In this document: positions 35,746-45,211 of the stretch, piece after piece
Layout of the letters: every line of letters begins with the position of its first letter
How positions within the stretch are numbered: the first letter of the stretch is position 1
DNA from: an uncultured Spirochaetales bacterium
Lineage (GTDB): Bacteria; Spirochaetota; Spirochaetia; Sphaerochaetales; Sphaerochaetaceae
NCBI GenBank assembly: GCA_944388965.1
Contig: CALXKL010000010.1
Coordinates: 1 to 64,000 of the forward strand
Direction: 5' to 3'
DNA: 64,000 bases
Notes under the pieces: model-generated
Database searches by the model: none
Told to the model about the DNA's origin: nothing
What the model saw: the letters and a program-made list of their open reading frames with translations, nothing else
Translations under genes and position numbers: made by a program

Positions 35746-36408
35746 ATGCCAGCGACTATTTCACAATGTGTCAAGCAGGTGATCAGCCGTTCACCCTTCG
35801 TCGACGAGATGATCCTGAAAGGAATCATAAGCTATTCGAACCTGTCCAGGTTCATCCAGCCGAAGGTGGAGCAGCTGTACGGATCCCCGGTCAAGCTGTC
35901 CGCGATCGTGATGGCCACGAGACGCCATGCGGACGAGCTGACCGCCCAGCAGGGCGGACGGGAGAGGCGCAGGATAGACTACGAGATCGGAATGAAGACA
36001 AACATCCATGATGTGAACCTGGTGAGAAGCGACAGGTTCGTCAGCCGGCTCTCGTCGCTGTACGACAAGGTCAAGCCCCAGAAGGGGGACTTCCTGAACG
36101 TGACGATCGGGTCCCATGAGATATCTCTATGCGTGTCCGACCGCTTCCGGGATGCACTTGACGAAATGCTCGATGGCGAGGAGATCCTCAACCGCAAAGA
36201 GAACATGGTCGCCCTGACCATCCTGTTCAAGTCCGACTTCCTCCAGACGCCCGGAATACTCTACATGGCCACGCGCCGTCTCGCCTGGGAGGACATAAAC
36301 CTCACCGAGATCATCTCGACGATGAACGAGCTGACCTTCGTCATCGACCGCGAGGACAGCATGAAGGCATACGACGTGCTGGAGAGCTTCTTCGATGAGG
36401 AGCTGTGA
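35746..36408 (+). CDS. Conserved hypothetical protein with ACT-like C-terminal part
   Basis: This 220-residue protein has a helical N-terminus (about 1-60) with a possible helix-turn-helix (GIISYSNLSRFIQPKVEQLYG), a variable middle, and a C-terminal region from about 105 whose strand-helix-strand order and the ending ISTMNELTFVIDREDSMKAYDVLE resemble paired ACT domains. It may sense a small molecule. No ribosome binding site precedes the ATG at 35746, and the promoter would start transcription at about that base, so a leaderless transcript is possible. I cannot name the function. Confidence 0.5.
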   Translation: MPATISQCVKQVISRSPFVDEMILKGIISYSNLSRFIQPKVEQLYGSPVKLSAIVMATRRHADELTAQQGGRERRRIDYEIGMKTNIHDVNLVRSDRFVSRLSSLYDKVKPQKGDFLNVTIGSHEISLCVSDRFRDALDEMLDGEEILNRKENMVALTILFKSDFLQTPGILYMATRRLAWEDINLTEIISTMNELTFVIDREDSMKAYDVLESFFDEEL

Positions 36409-36465
36409 CGAACGCGGGGTTCCGTATTCCTCCTTCCTGGATTACCATCGAGGAGAGAGGAAGGA

Positions 36466-36900
36466 ATGAGTCCACAGTCCCGGATCACGATAGTCACGGC
36501 CCCATCCGGCGGGGGCAAGACCAGCTACATCTGCAGGAATTACGATGGCTGCCGCGGCTTTGCCACACTCAAGAGCGACAGGGAAGGGCGGAAGCTGTTC
36601 TTGAGGAATCTTGAAACCGGACAGAAGCGTGTGCTGATGTATCGCGGAGTGGAGTGGACATACATCGTCGACGATTCCGTATTCCGCGATGCCAATGCCT
36701 ATCTATGCACTCTCGACAGCGGTCTGGTCGTGCTCGACGAGTGCGGCTGGATGGAGTGCGAGGGACGGGGCTTCCGTCCCTCCCTGGAGCACTTCAGACA
36801 ATGCATGGAACTCGAATGCGTCCTCTCCGTCAGGCTTGACCGGCTGCAGTGGTACCTGGACTTCTTCAGTGGAAGAGACGTTGAGGTGGTCAGCCTCTGA
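36466..36900 (+). CDS. Small P-loop NTPase (THEP1/NTPase_1-like)
   Basis: This 144-residue protein has a Walker A motif at its start (TAPSGGGKTSYI), a hydrophobic strand with a Walker B-like acidic pair (SGLVVLDECGWME) near residue 88, and the compact alpha-beta layout of nucleoside-triphosphatase NTPase_1/THEP1 proteins. That family hydrolyses NTPs and may phosphorylate small molecules. Its ATG has GGAGAGAGGAAGG upstream. It follows the ACT-like gene after 57 bases and probably shares its transcript. Its end overlaps the convergent phosphatase gene by 11 bases. Confidence 0.65.
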   Translation: MSPQSRITIVTAPSGGGKTSYICRNYDGCRGFATLKSDREGRKLFLRNLETGQKRVLMYRGVEWTYIVDDSVFRDANAYLCTLDSGLVVLDECGWMECEGRGFRPSLEHFRQCMELECVLSVRLDRLQWYLDFFSGRDVEVVSL

Positions 36901-37693
36901 CCGGCAGGGTGGTCATCATCTCCTGTATCCCATTCGGCGTACCGGCGTAGATGTCCATCCTGTATTTCCGCTTTTCATACAGGAAGTCGTCCGTGTACTC
37001 GAACGCGCTTCCGTCGCAGTAGCGTATGTCCATGCCCTGGCTGAGAAGCACGGCATGGCTTGCGGCGATGTCCCATACGTAGCACGGCTGGTTGACACAG
37101 CCCTGCATCGAGGAGAAGACCACCGGAGCGACGAGATGTATGATGCTGCTTCCGAAGGTGCGCACCTTGCCGGTGAAGCGGGAGAAGTCGACTCTTGCCT
37201 GGTCTGTCGAGCCCATCGTCACCTGGCTCACCCTGTCCTTGTCGGGTGATGAGGTGAACACCTCTCCATCCACGTGCAGCGCACCTCCCGGACACAGGGA
37301 TATGAAAAGGTCCTCCCGTCCGATTCCGAAGCGCGGGGCGGCTATGATGGCTCCAACGGGTCTCCTGTCTCTGTCCAGGATGCCGAGTGCGACCGCGTAG
37401 CTCGGGAGCCCCTGCGAATAGACGTCCGTGCCGTCTATGGGGTCGAGGACGAACGTGTATTCGGATTCATCCCTCCTAACGATCGGCGTCTCTTCGCAGA
37501 TGAACGTGTCGTGTGGAAAGAGCTGTGCTATACGCTGCCCGACCTGCGCCGATATCTCGAGGTCGGTCTCGGTCAGCACCGAGCCGTCGCTTTTGTAGAA
37601 GCGGTGTATGCGCCTCTGGTTGTCGCGTGCGAAGGCCGCGCATTGCCTGATGGTCTCCTCCAGCTGTGCAAATCTCCCGGCGAACGTGTTCAC
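36890..37693 (-). CDS. Inositol monophosphatase family phosphatase (CysQ-like)
   Basis: This 267-residue protein belongs to the Mg2+-dependent, lithium-sensitive phosphatase family. Metal and catalytic motifs are KSDGSVLTETD, ICEETP (Glu-Glu), FVLDPIDGTDVY (DPIDGT) and YVWDIAASHAV (WD-x-x-A). Substrates in this family include inositol phosphates, 3'-phosphoadenosine-5'-phosphate and fructose bisphosphate; I cannot choose among them. GTG at 37693 was chosen because it begins the conserved region and leaves 39 bases to the divergent mfd gene; a longer frame would collide with mfd. Confidence 0.85.
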   Translation of the reverse strand: MNTFAGRFAQLEETIRQCAAFARDNQRRIHRFYKSDGSVLTETDLEISAQVGQRIAQLFPHDTFICEETPIVRRDESEYTFVLDPIDGTDVYSQGLPSYAVALGILDRDRRPVGAIIAAPRFGIGREDLFISLCPGGALHVDGEVFTSSPDKDRVSQVTMGSTDQARVDFSRFTGKVRTFGSSIIHLVAPVVFSSMQGCVNQPCYVWDIAASHAVLLSQGMDIRYCDGSAFEYTDDFLYEKRKYRMDIYAGTPNGIQEMMTTLPVRG

Positions 37694-37732
37694 AATTGTG
37701 TTTTTCCCTTTTTTGCTATATCTTGGTTGCCC

Positions 37733-40700
37733 GTGGACAAGGCGATCTCGGACATTGTTGAATCTTATCTCAAGGCGAGCGAGGTCTACAAGCATCTCAA
37801 AGGCCATGAGACGACGAAGGTCGACACCCTTGAGGGCTTCCCCCTTTCAAGGGCCGTCCTGCTGTGGTGGCGCCGCGTGAAGGGCAGACTGCTCGTCATC
37901 CTTCCCACCGAGGAGGCCGCCCGGTCACTCATGCAGGACCTGGGTGACGAGGAGAGCGGACGCATCATCCATTTCCCCGTCTCAGGCAAGCAGCTCTACG
38001 CACCATACAGCGCCACGGCCGCAGAGGCTGTCCAGTCGAAGACCATCGATGCAATGGATGATCTCAAGGAAGGCATCATCGTCACCAGCATCCGGGCCTT
38101 TGCATCACCCGTGATAGCCAGATCGTCCCTCGAACGTTTCACGCGTCGCATCAGACTGCACGACAGATTCGAACCCACCGCCCTGGCCGAAGAGCTCAGC
38201 AGGGCAGGCTATTACAAGTCGTCCAGCTGCTATGAGGTGGGTACGTTCGCCCTCAAGGGCGAGATCATGGAGATCTTCCCGTTTTCCGGCGAGGAGCCGG
38301 TGAGGATACAGGCCGACTGGGATGAGATCGTCAGGATATCCTATTACGATCCCCAGACACAGCAGGCAGGGCGCACCGTGTCGAACATCACGCTGTCGCT
38401 CGTGGACGAGTCCAGCCAGGTGGAGACGAGCTCCTTCCTGTCATACATGAAAGGTGACGAGTACCTCTTCTTCGTCGGCCACGAACGCAGCCAGACCAGC
38501 TGGAAGGCACTTTGCAGCGAGGCGCGTGAGCTTTTCAAGAAGGCCTATGCCGAAAAGGACGACGTGCCGGTTCCCGAGAGACTTCTCACAGACCCCTTCG
38601 CATACCTCGAGTCCAGAAGCGCGAAGACGATCGTATACGACATAAGGAGCGACCAGAGCCATCACTTCGACATCGGGGCGGGACGCAGCTTCTTCGGCAA
38701 CGTCACGCTTTTCAAGGAGGACCTGGAGGGCATGCTGGAGAACGGATGGTCGGTGCATGTCGTCGTGCCGAGCCTCGTCCAGCAGCAGAGGATGGAGAAC
38801 ATACTCGTCGACTATCCCGGAGTGGACATAACGATCGGCGACATGTCGCACGGCTTCTCCATCGACGACAGGAAGCTCTTCGTGGTCCTTGACCAGGAGA
38901 TCTTCAACCGGCGCACTGTACGTCGCCAGGCACTCGTCAAGGTCGAGAGCCAGGCGATAGACAGCTTCGTCGACCTGAAGGAAGGCGACTACGTCGTGCA
39001 TGTCAACTACGGCATCGGGCAGTTCGTCAGGATAGAGAGGGCGAAGACCAGCCGTGCGGAGCGCGACTACATCAAGATACGCTACGCCAACGACGAATAC
39101 CTTTACGTCCCCATCGAGCAGGCGGACCTCGTCCAGCGCTACATAGGAAACGATGGAAGGGCCCCGAAGCTTGACAGCATGGGAGGATCCGGCTGGACGA
39201 AGAAGAAGGAGAGGGCCGTGAAGAAGGCGCAGGAGCTTGCAGGCCAGCTCATCAGGCTGTATGCACAGCGCCAGAACTCCTTCGGCTTCCCCTTCGAACC
39301 CGACAACGACTGGCAGATCCAGTTCGAGGCCTCGTTCCCATTCACCGAGACGCCCGACCAGCTCAAGTGCGTAGACGACATCAAGCACGACATGGAGAGC
39401 GACAAGGTCATGGACCGCCTCGTGTGCGGCGATGTGGGCTACGGCAAGACGGAGATCGCCTTCCGCGCGGCCTTCAAGGCCGTCATGAGCGGCAGACAGG
39501 TGGCATTCCTGGCACCTACCACGATTCTCGCCGAGCAGCACTGGAGGAAGTTCGTGGAGAGGCTGGGCACATTCCCGGTCCACGCCGAGCAGCTGTCGCG
39601 CATCGTGCCGGCCGCCAGACAGAGGAAGATACTTGCAGCCCTCAAGGACGGCAAGGTGGATGTCCTTTTCGGAACGCACAGGATCCTTCAGAAGAACGTG
39701 GTCTTCAAGAATCTCGGCCTGCTGATAGTGGACGAGGAGCAGCGCTTTGGCGTCAAGGACAAGGAGAGGATCAAGCAGATGAAGGTCAACGTCGACTCCC
39801 TGGCGCTGTCCGCGACTCCGATCCCCCGCACGCTCTACATGTCGCTTCTCAAGGTACGCGACATGTCGCTGCTGACGACGGCCCCGCGCGAGAGGCTTCC
39901 GATAAGGACCGTGATCGACCAGTTCGACATGTCCAGGGTGGTTCAGGCCATAGAGAACGAGCTGTCCAGAGGTGGGCAGGTATTCTACCTCCACAACAGG
40001 ATAGACGACCTCGACGACATCGCCTACCGGATACACGCCCTCGTGCCCCATGCCATAGTCGAGGCGGCGCATGGCCAGATGGACAGCGACGAACTGGAGG
40101 ACATCATGCACCGCTTCGTCTACGGCGGGATCCAGGTGCTGGTGTCCACCACGATCATCGAGAACGGAATCGACATACCGAACGTGAACACGATCATCAT
40201 AGACGAGGCCCAGCGGTTCGGCCTGGCCCAGCTGTACCAGCTCAGGGGCAGGGTGGGCAGGAGCGACAGGCAGGCCTACTGCTATCTGATGTATCCGGAC
40301 GAGACGAGCCTTGGCGACGATGCCATCAAGCGGCTGAAGGTCCTGAGCGAGCACACCGACCTGGGCAGCGGCTTCAAGGTCGCCATGAAGGACATGGAGA
40401 TCAGAGGAGCCGGCAACATACTCGGCCAGGAGCAGTCCGGACAGCTGGATGCCGTGGGACTGGACATGTACATGAAGATACTGGACGAGGAGATAGACCG
40501 CCAGATCCATGGCGGAAGAAGCGGTCTGGACAGGGAAGTGTACCTGGAGCTGGACTACTCCGGCTTCATACCCGACGACTACATCCAGGATCCGTCCGTC
40601 AAGTTCGAGATGTACAAGAAGATATCCTCCGTAAGGACGGACTACGAGCTTGATGCGCTCAAGGCGGAGATAGAGGACCGTTTCGGAGCGATTCCGCAGG

Positions 40701-40972
40701 AGGTCGAGAACCTCTTCTGCATCGCCCAGATCAAGATCATATGCCGCCGTCTGGAGATCTACCACCTGTCGGAGAGCAGGGGCATCGTGCAGCTTGAGTT
40801 CAGCCACTTCAGCGCGATCAATCCGGACAAGATAATAAACCTGCTGAAGATATCGAAGGGAAGGGTGAAGATGGATGCGGCCAGGCCGAACTACATGAAG
40901 ATGACCACGGACGCCGTGAGTCTTCGCGACAAGGCGTTCTTCATCCTGGAGACGCTCAGGAGACTGGAGTAG
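37733..40972 (+). CDS. mfd: Transcription-repair coupling factor Mfd
   Basis: This 1,079-residue DNA translocase dislodges stalled RNA polymerase and recruits UvrA. It has the UvrB-like N-terminal module (IVTSIRAFASPVI through SLVDESSQVET), the RNA polymerase-interacting domain around YVVHVNYGIGQF, and RecG-like motor motifs: Walker A CGDVGYGKTE, LAPTTILAEQH, DEEQRFGV, LSATPIPRTL, VSTTIIENGIDIPN and the TRG region GAGNILGQEQSGQ. Full length is near the usual 1,100-1,150. The start is uncertain: GTG at 37733 or TTG at 37727 are the first suitable codons. TrmB follows three bases later. Confidence 0.95.
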   Translation: MDKAISDIVESYLKASEVYKHLKGHETTKVDTLEGFPLSRAVLLWWRRVKGRLLVILPTEEAARSLMQDLGDEESGRIIHFPVSGKQLYAPYSATAAEAVQSKTIDAMDDLKEGIIVTSIRAFASPVIARSSLERFTRRIRLHDRFEPTALAEELSRAGYYKSSSCYEVGTFALKGEIMEIFPFSGEEPVRIQADWDEIVRISYYDPQTQQAGRTVSNITLSLVDESSQVETSSFLSYMKGDEYLFFVGHERSQTSWKALCSEARELFKKAYAEKDDVPVPERLLTDPFAYLESRSAKTIVYDIRSDQSHHFDIGAGRSFFGNVTLFKEDLEGMLENGWSVHVVVPSLVQQQRMENILVDYPGVDITIGDMSHGFSIDDRKLFVVLDQEIFNRRTVRRQALVKVESQAIDSFVDLKEGDYVVHVNYGIGQFVRIERAKTSRAERDYIKIRYANDEYLYVPIEQADLVQRYIGNDGRAPKLDSMGGSGWTKKKERAVKKAQELAGQLIRLYAQRQNSFGFPFEPDNDWQIQFEASFPFTETPDQLKCVDDIKHDMESDKVMDRLVCGDVGYGKTEIAFRAAFKAVMSGRQVAFLAPTTILAEQHWRKFVERLGTFPVHAEQLSRIVPAARQRKILAALKDGKVDVLFGTHRILQKNVVFKNLGLLIVDEEQRFGVKDKERIKQMKVNVDSLALSATPIPRTLYMSLLKVRDMSLLTTAPRERLPIRTVIDQFDMSRVVQAIENELSRGGQVFYLHNRIDDLDDIAYRIHALVPHAIVEAAHGQMDSDELEDIMHRFVYGGIQVLVSTTIIENGIDIPNVNTIIIDEAQRFGLAQLYQLRGRVGRSDRQAYCYLMYPDETSLGDDAIKRLKVLSEHTDLGSGFKVAMKDMEIRGAGNILGQEQSGQLDAVGLDMYMKILDEEIDRQIHGGRSGLDREVYLELDYSGFIPDDYIQDPSVKFEMYKKISSVRTDYELDALKAEIEDRFGAIPQEVENLFCIAQIKIICRRLEIYHLSESRGIVQLEFSHFSAINPDKIINLLKISKGRVKMDAARPNYMKMTTDAVSLRDKAFFILETLRRLE

Positions 40973-40975
40973 ACG

Positions 40976-41704
40976 ATGACAGAGGAACAGATACTCGAGG
41001 CAATCGGCAAGGTGGAGGTCCGCGAGGGCATCCAGAGGACCATCAAGAGCTATGCGCTCAGGAGCAACGTGATGGACGATGCCCAGCGACGGATTGTGCT
41101 TGACAACTACGAGAGGTACTGCACGACGTTCAGCGAAGGGCTGATCGATCCCCGTACTCTGTTCAAGGACCCGGCGAAGCCCGTCATCGTGGAGATCGGC
41201 TTCGGCATGGGCTCCTCCACACAGGTCATCGCAAAGGAGCGCGACGGGTTCAACTACCTCTGTCTCGAGGTGTATCTGGTCGGATTCGTCAAGCTTCTGA
41301 GGGACGTCTCGAAGCTGGAGCTGGACAACATCAGGCTGATGAGGTTCAACGCCGTCGATGTCCTTCAGCGCATGATCGCCGACTCAAGCGTACAGGGCTT
41401 CCACATATTCTTTCCCGATCCCTGGCCCAAGAAGAAGCATCACAAGAGAAGGCTGATCCAGCCTGACTTCGTCTCTCTGCTTTCAAGAAAGCTCGTCAAG
41501 GGCGGCTACATATACATGGTGACCGACTGGAGGGAGTACGCCGAGTGGAGCATGGAGATATTCTCGCAGGAACCTCTGCTGAGCGATCCTTATGGAAAGG
41601 GCGTCTACGCGCCTCCTGTCCCCTGGAGGCCGACTACGAAGTTCGAGAAAAAGGGCCTGGAGAAGGACTACGAGATAAGCGAGCTGTGGTTCGAGCGGGT
41701 ATAG
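40976..41704 (+). CDS. trmB: tRNA (guanine-N7-)-methyltransferase TrmB
   Basis: This 242-residue SAM-dependent enzyme makes 7-methylguanosine at position 46 of tRNA. Motifs are VEIGFGMGSSTQ (SAM loop), FHIFFPDPWPKKKHHKRRL (the family's distinctive catalytic PDPWPK segment) and MVTDWREYAEW (TDW). It has a helical N-terminal extension of about 65 residues. It starts three bases after mfd ends, so it is part of the same transcript. Confidence 0.95.
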   Translation: MTEEQILEAIGKVEVREGIQRTIKSYALRSNVMDDAQRRIVLDNYERYCTTFSEGLIDPRTLFKDPAKPVIVEIGFGMGSSTQVIAKERDGFNYLCLEVYLVGFVKLLRDVSKLELDNIRLMRFNAVDVLQRMIADSSVQGFHIFFPDPWPKKKHHKRRLIQPDFVSLLSRKLVKGGYIYMVTDWREYAEWSMEIFSQEPLLSDPYGKGVYAPPVPWRPTTKFEKKGLEKDYEISELWFERV

Positions 41705-41779
41705 ACTCCATGGTGTGTACGTCACCATCGCATCGGACTGGGAGTGCACGATGCAATGCACTTTGGAGATGACGCATCG

Positions 41780-42619
41780 ATGAACATAGGCTTTTCCGTC
41801 TTTTCCGGAACCGGCAACACGTTGAAGGTCTGCATCCATCTTGCCGACAGGCTTGAAGCACTTGGACATAGGTGCTCCGTCAGCCCCATAGTGAAAGGTG
41901 AAGCAAACCCGACGGTCGACTGCGACTGTCTGGTCATCGGCTACCCGGTTCATGCATTCAACTGTCCCAGGCCGGTGATCGACTTCATCAAGGATATACC
42001 TGCGACAGAAGCCAGGATTCCGGTCTACCTGGTGCAGACATCCGGAGAACCCCTGTCGCTGAACAAGGCTGCAGCGGCAAGGCCGGAGCGCCTCCTACGT
42101 GCAAAGGGGTACGACGTGAATGGATGCTTGTGGTACGTGATGCCCTACAACATCATCTTCCGTCACAGCGATGCGATGGCATCCAGGATGTGGAGGGTGG
42201 TGCAGGTGCGCGCTGGTTCTGATGCCATGATGATCTCGTCGCTTTCAGCCTCACGTCTGGAATGCTCTCCTGTTGCAGGGCTGGTGTCGCGGCTTCTTTC
42301 GATAGAGCATCCTGGAATACGGCTCATAGGCCGTGGCTTCAGGGCTGACGACAGGTGCATCGGCTGCGGGCTATGCGAAAGGCGCTGTCCTCAGGGAAAC
42401 ATCCGCCTGGTGGATGGACATGCCGTCTTCGGCCATGATTGTGCGGGGTGCATGGGCTGTGCCTTCTTCTGTCCTGTCGACGCCATACACATATCCATAC
42501 TCGATTCCTGGCGCGTCAACGGACGGTACGACTTCGAAGCCGCAAGTGCAGGTGATGAGGACGTTTGCCGCTACTGCCGAGGCTCGTATCTCGAGTATTT
42601 CCACAGGTACGAGAGCTGA
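41780..42619 (+). CDS. EFR1-type flavodoxin-ferredoxin fusion protein
   Basis: This 279-residue protein joins an N-terminal flavodoxin-like domain, whose phosphate-binding loop FSGTGNTLKV is clear, to a C-terminal ferredoxin with two 4Fe-4S motifs (CIGCGLCERRCPQ and CAGCMGCAFFCP). This is the EFR1-family layout, common in anaerobes and thought to move electrons between flavin and iron-sulphur carriers. The final CRYCRGSYLEYF may be an extra metal site. ATG at 41780 was chosen because the flavodoxin fold begins there; a longer frame starts at 41744. Confidence 0.85.
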   Translation: MNIGFSVFSGTGNTLKVCIHLADRLEALGHRCSVSPIVKGEANPTVDCDCLVIGYPVHAFNCPRPVIDFIKDIPATEARIPVYLVQTSGEPLSLNKAAAARPERLLRAKGYDVNGCLWYVMPYNIIFRHSDAMASRMWRVVQVRAGSDAMMISSLSASRLECSPVAGLVSRLLSIEHPGIRLIGRGFRADDRCIGCGLCERRCPQGNIRLVDGHAVFGHDCAGCMGCAFFCPVDAIHISILDSWRVNGRYDFEAASAGDEDVCRYCRGSYLEYFHRYES

Positions 42620-42624
42620 AAGCA

Positions 42625-42654
42625 GGACGGGCCGGAATCGCTTCCAGCCCGTCC
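42625..42654. terminator. Hairpin between convergent genes
   Basis: GGACGGGC (42625-42632) pairs with GCCCGTCC (42647-42654) in the gap between the EFR1-type gene and the convergent EF-G-like gene. No clear T-tract follows, so termination strength is uncertain. Confidence 0.5.
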
Positions 42655-42674
42655 ATCCGCAGCCATGACTCGGA

Positions 42675-44759
42675 TCACTTCGCCTCGGCTTCTCTTCTCG
42701 CCTTGGCCTCTGCGATGACATCGTCGGCAAGCTTGCCGGTGAGCATCTCGTAGTGGTCGAATTCGAGCTCGAAGCTTCCGGTGCCGCTGGTCATCGACTT
42801 CAGGTCGATGGCATAGGTCCTGAGCTCCGCCATCGGGACTTCGGCCTGGACCGCCGTGACATGTCCCTTCTCCTCCTGTCCGAGGACACGTCCTCTCTTT
42901 GAGGACAGGTCGGAGAGGATCGATCCGAGATACTGGTTGTCGATGAAGACCTCGAGCTTCATGATCGGCTCCAGAAGCACGCATCCGGCCTTCGACAGGG
43001 CGATCTCCATCGCTCCCTTGGCGGCGAGCTTGAACGCCATTTCAGAAGAGTCGACGGGATGCTCCTTTCCATCGATGAGCGTCACTCCGATGTCGACCAG
43101 GGGATAGCCTGCAAGATAGCCTTCGCTCATCGATTCTTGGATGCCCTTCTCGATGCCGGGGATGTATCCCTTGGAGATCGAGCCGCCCTTGATGGCGTTG
43201 GTGAACTCGTAGTACTTGCCTCTCTCGATCGGCTCGATCTCGATGAGGACACGTCCGAACTGTCCATGTCCGCCGGACTGCTTCTTGTGGGAGTACTCGG
43301 CGATGCCAGACTTCTTCGTGATCGTCTCGCGGTAGGCGATGCGCGGGATGCTGGTGTTGATCTTGACCTTCTGCTTCTCGCGGATGCGGTCGAGGATCAT
43401 GTTGATCTGCAGCTCGCCCATGCCTCCGATGACCGTCTCCTTCGTCTCGACGTTCTGGTTGATCTGGAAGGTGAGGTCCTCTTCGGCGACCTTGTGCAGC
43501 GCCTCGTTCATCTTGTCCTCGCTCTTCTTGTCCTCCGCGCTGATGGCCAGCTGGTATACAGGCTGGGGAAGGCGCATCGGCATGAAGGTGAACTTCATGT
43601 CGGCGTTGGCAAGCAGAGTGCAGTTGGTGCTCGTGATGTTGCTCTTGGTGATGACGCCGATGTCTCCGGCTTCGAGCGACTGATGCTCGCTGAGCTTCTT
43701 GCCGAGTGCGCTGAAGACCTTGCCGGGCTTCTCCTTCTTCTTCAGCTCGGGGTTGTAGAGCTCGGTGTCGCCTGTGATGCGACCCTGGATGACCTTGATG
43801 AAGCTGAGCTTTCCGGAGAACTGGTCGATGGTCGTCTTGAAGCAGTAGGCGGCTACCGGTGCCTCTGGATCGATAGCGATCTGGCGGACCTCTCCGTCCT
43901 CGTCCTTGACGTAGTCATGGCCGTCGAGCGGGTTGGGGAAGTTGTTCGTGATGAAGTTGAGCAGCGAAGTGATTCCGGCTCCCTTGTCGGTCGCACCGCA
44001 GAACACGGGAACGACCCTGTTCTCCCTCAGACCTTCCCTGAGTCCGCGCCTGATGTCGTCGGATGAGAGCGTGCCCTCCTCGAAGTACTTCTCGATCAGG
44101 TCGTCCGCACCCTCTGCGGCGTTCTCGATCAGACGGTTCCTGAAGTCCTCTACGACCGCGGCATACTTCTCGGGAATCGGGATGGCCACCTCCTTGCCAC
44201 CCTCCTTGAGCTGGTAGGCCTGGTTCTCGATGAGGTTGATGACTCCCTGGAACTCCTCAGCCTCTCCAAGCGCCATCACGACCGGCACGAAGTGCGAATT
44301 GAACTCGGTCGTGAGATTGTCTATGACATGACGGTAGCTGGCACGCTCCTTGTCCATCTTGTTGATGAACACGGCACGCGGCTTGTTCCTGTCGTCCAGT
44401 CTTCTCCAGAGCTTGATCGTCTCGATCTGTGCGCCCTCGCGTCCGTCGACGACGACGAGTGCAGCCTCGCAGCTGCGGAATGCGCATATGGTCTCGCCGA
44501 TGAAGTCGGCGGTACCCGGTGTGTCGAGGATGTTTATCTGCCTGTCGCTCCACTTGAACGACTGCAGAGAAGCGTGAACGGAAATCTTCCTCGAGATCTC
44601 CTCTTCCGTGTAGTCTGATGTGGTCTTCCCGCTTTCGACCGTCTCGGCCTTGTCCAGGACTCCTGCATAGTAGAGCATCTGCTCAACGAGGTTCGTCTTG
44701 CCTGTGCCGTTATGGCCTACGAGCGCCACATTTCTGAGGTCTTTCGTCTCTACGCTCAT
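42675..44759 (-). CDS. EF-G-like translational GTPase, divergent paralogue
   Basis: This 694-residue protein has all five EF-G domains. The G1 loop reads GHNGTGKTNL instead of the AHIDAGKTT of canonical EF-G, G3 is DTPGTADFIGE and G4 is NKMDKE. Domain IV (VLIEIEPIERGKYYEF onwards) and domain V are present. This is the EF-G II-like subfamily found alongside normal EF-G in several phyla; its role is not well settled, and it is not a tetracycline ribosomal protection protein by these motifs. ATG at 44759 follows a perfect AAAGGAGG. The upstream region carries the 20-22 base repeats described separately. Confidence 0.88.
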   Translation of the reverse strand: MSVETKDLRNVALVGHNGTGKTNLVEQMLYYAGVLDKAETVESGKTTSDYTEEEISRKISVHASLQSFKWSDRQINILDTPGTADFIGETICAFRSCEAALVVVDGREGAQIETIKLWRRLDDRNKPRAVFINKMDKERASYRHVIDNLTTEFNSHFVPVVMALGEAEEFQGVINLIENQAYQLKEGGKEVAIPIPEKYAAVVEDFRNRLIENAAEGADDLIEKYFEEGTLSSDDIRRGLREGLRENRVVPVFCGATDKGAGITSLLNFITNNFPNPLDGHDYVKDEDGEVRQIAIDPEAPVAAYCFKTTIDQFSGKLSFIKVIQGRITGDTELYNPELKKKEKPGKVFSALGKKLSEHQSLEAGDIGVITKSNITSTNCTLLANADMKFTFMPMRLPQPVYQLAISAEDKKSEDKMNEALHKVAEEDLTFQINQNVETKETVIGGMGELQINMILDRIREKQKVKINTSIPRIAYRETITKKSGIAEYSHKKQSGGHGQFGRVLIEIEPIERGKYYEFTNAIKGGSISKGYIPGIEKGIQESMSEGYLAGYPLVDIGVTLIDGKEHPVDSSEMAFKLAAKGAMEIALSKAGCVLLEPIMKLEVFIDNQYLGSILSDLSSKRGRVLGQEEKGHVTAVQAEVPMAELRTYAIDLKSMTSGTGSFELEFDHYEMLTGKLADDVIAEAKARREAEAK

Positions 44760-44879
44760 ATTTCCTCCTTTTTTACATGAAGACGTATGGGAAAATGTTA
44801 AAGCCAAAGAGGGCAGAAGTCAAAAAAAATGTGATAAAGAACCTTCACCCGGGTTGTCGGGTGTACAATCCAACTTTTT

Positions 44880-44970
44880 TTGACAATGAATTCAAACTTT
44901 TTGACAAGAAAAACTACGCATTTTGACATTTTTTTCCGTGCTTAGCCTTGTTTTTCCGTGTTTTACCTTG
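44880..44970. repeat. Tandem 20-22 base repeats upstream of the EF-G-like gene
   Basis: TTGACA, each preceded by T, occurs at 44880, 44901 and 44923, that is every 21-22 bases or two helical turns. It continues into two adjoining 20-base units, TTTTTCCGTGCTTAGCCTTG (44931-44950) and TTTTTCCGTGTTTTACCTTG (44951-44970), which match at 17 of 20 positions. Confidence 0.7.
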
Positions 44971-45089
44971 CGATTCCGGCCGGTTTCACCCTTGTTGAGG
45001 CTCTGTTTCCAGGATTGCGAACCTTTTCCCTTTGAGTCTGGTTTGAAGATTGGTTTCGGCCGTTTTCAGCCCCGGTTTCAAAATCCCTC

Positions 45090-45127
45090 GTAAACTCCTG
45101 TAAACGCTGTAAACCGGGTTTATAAAC
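45090..45127. repeat. Three GTAAAC repeats and a palindrome
   Basis: GTAAAC is found at 45090, 45100 and 45109, about one helical turn apart, followed by the perfect palindrome GTTTATAAAC at 45118-45127. It looks like a cluster of protein-binding sites in an otherwise non-coding region. Confidence 0.55.
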
Positions 45128-45211
45128 TCGACGGCTTGACTTGGATAGGTTAAGAAATTAGCCTATTAAGTGTCTGAAGGTTGACTGCGGAAAACGTGGT
45201 ACAATATCAGA

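Noticed and set aside
38441-40807. Very long 788-residue frame opposite mfd
   Set aside because: It is antisense to mfd with biased composition typical of a shadow of a GC-rich gene.
42675-44759. Tetracycline ribosomal protection protein
   Set aside because: The G loop and domain features fit the EF-G II-like group, and there is no antibiotic resistance context.
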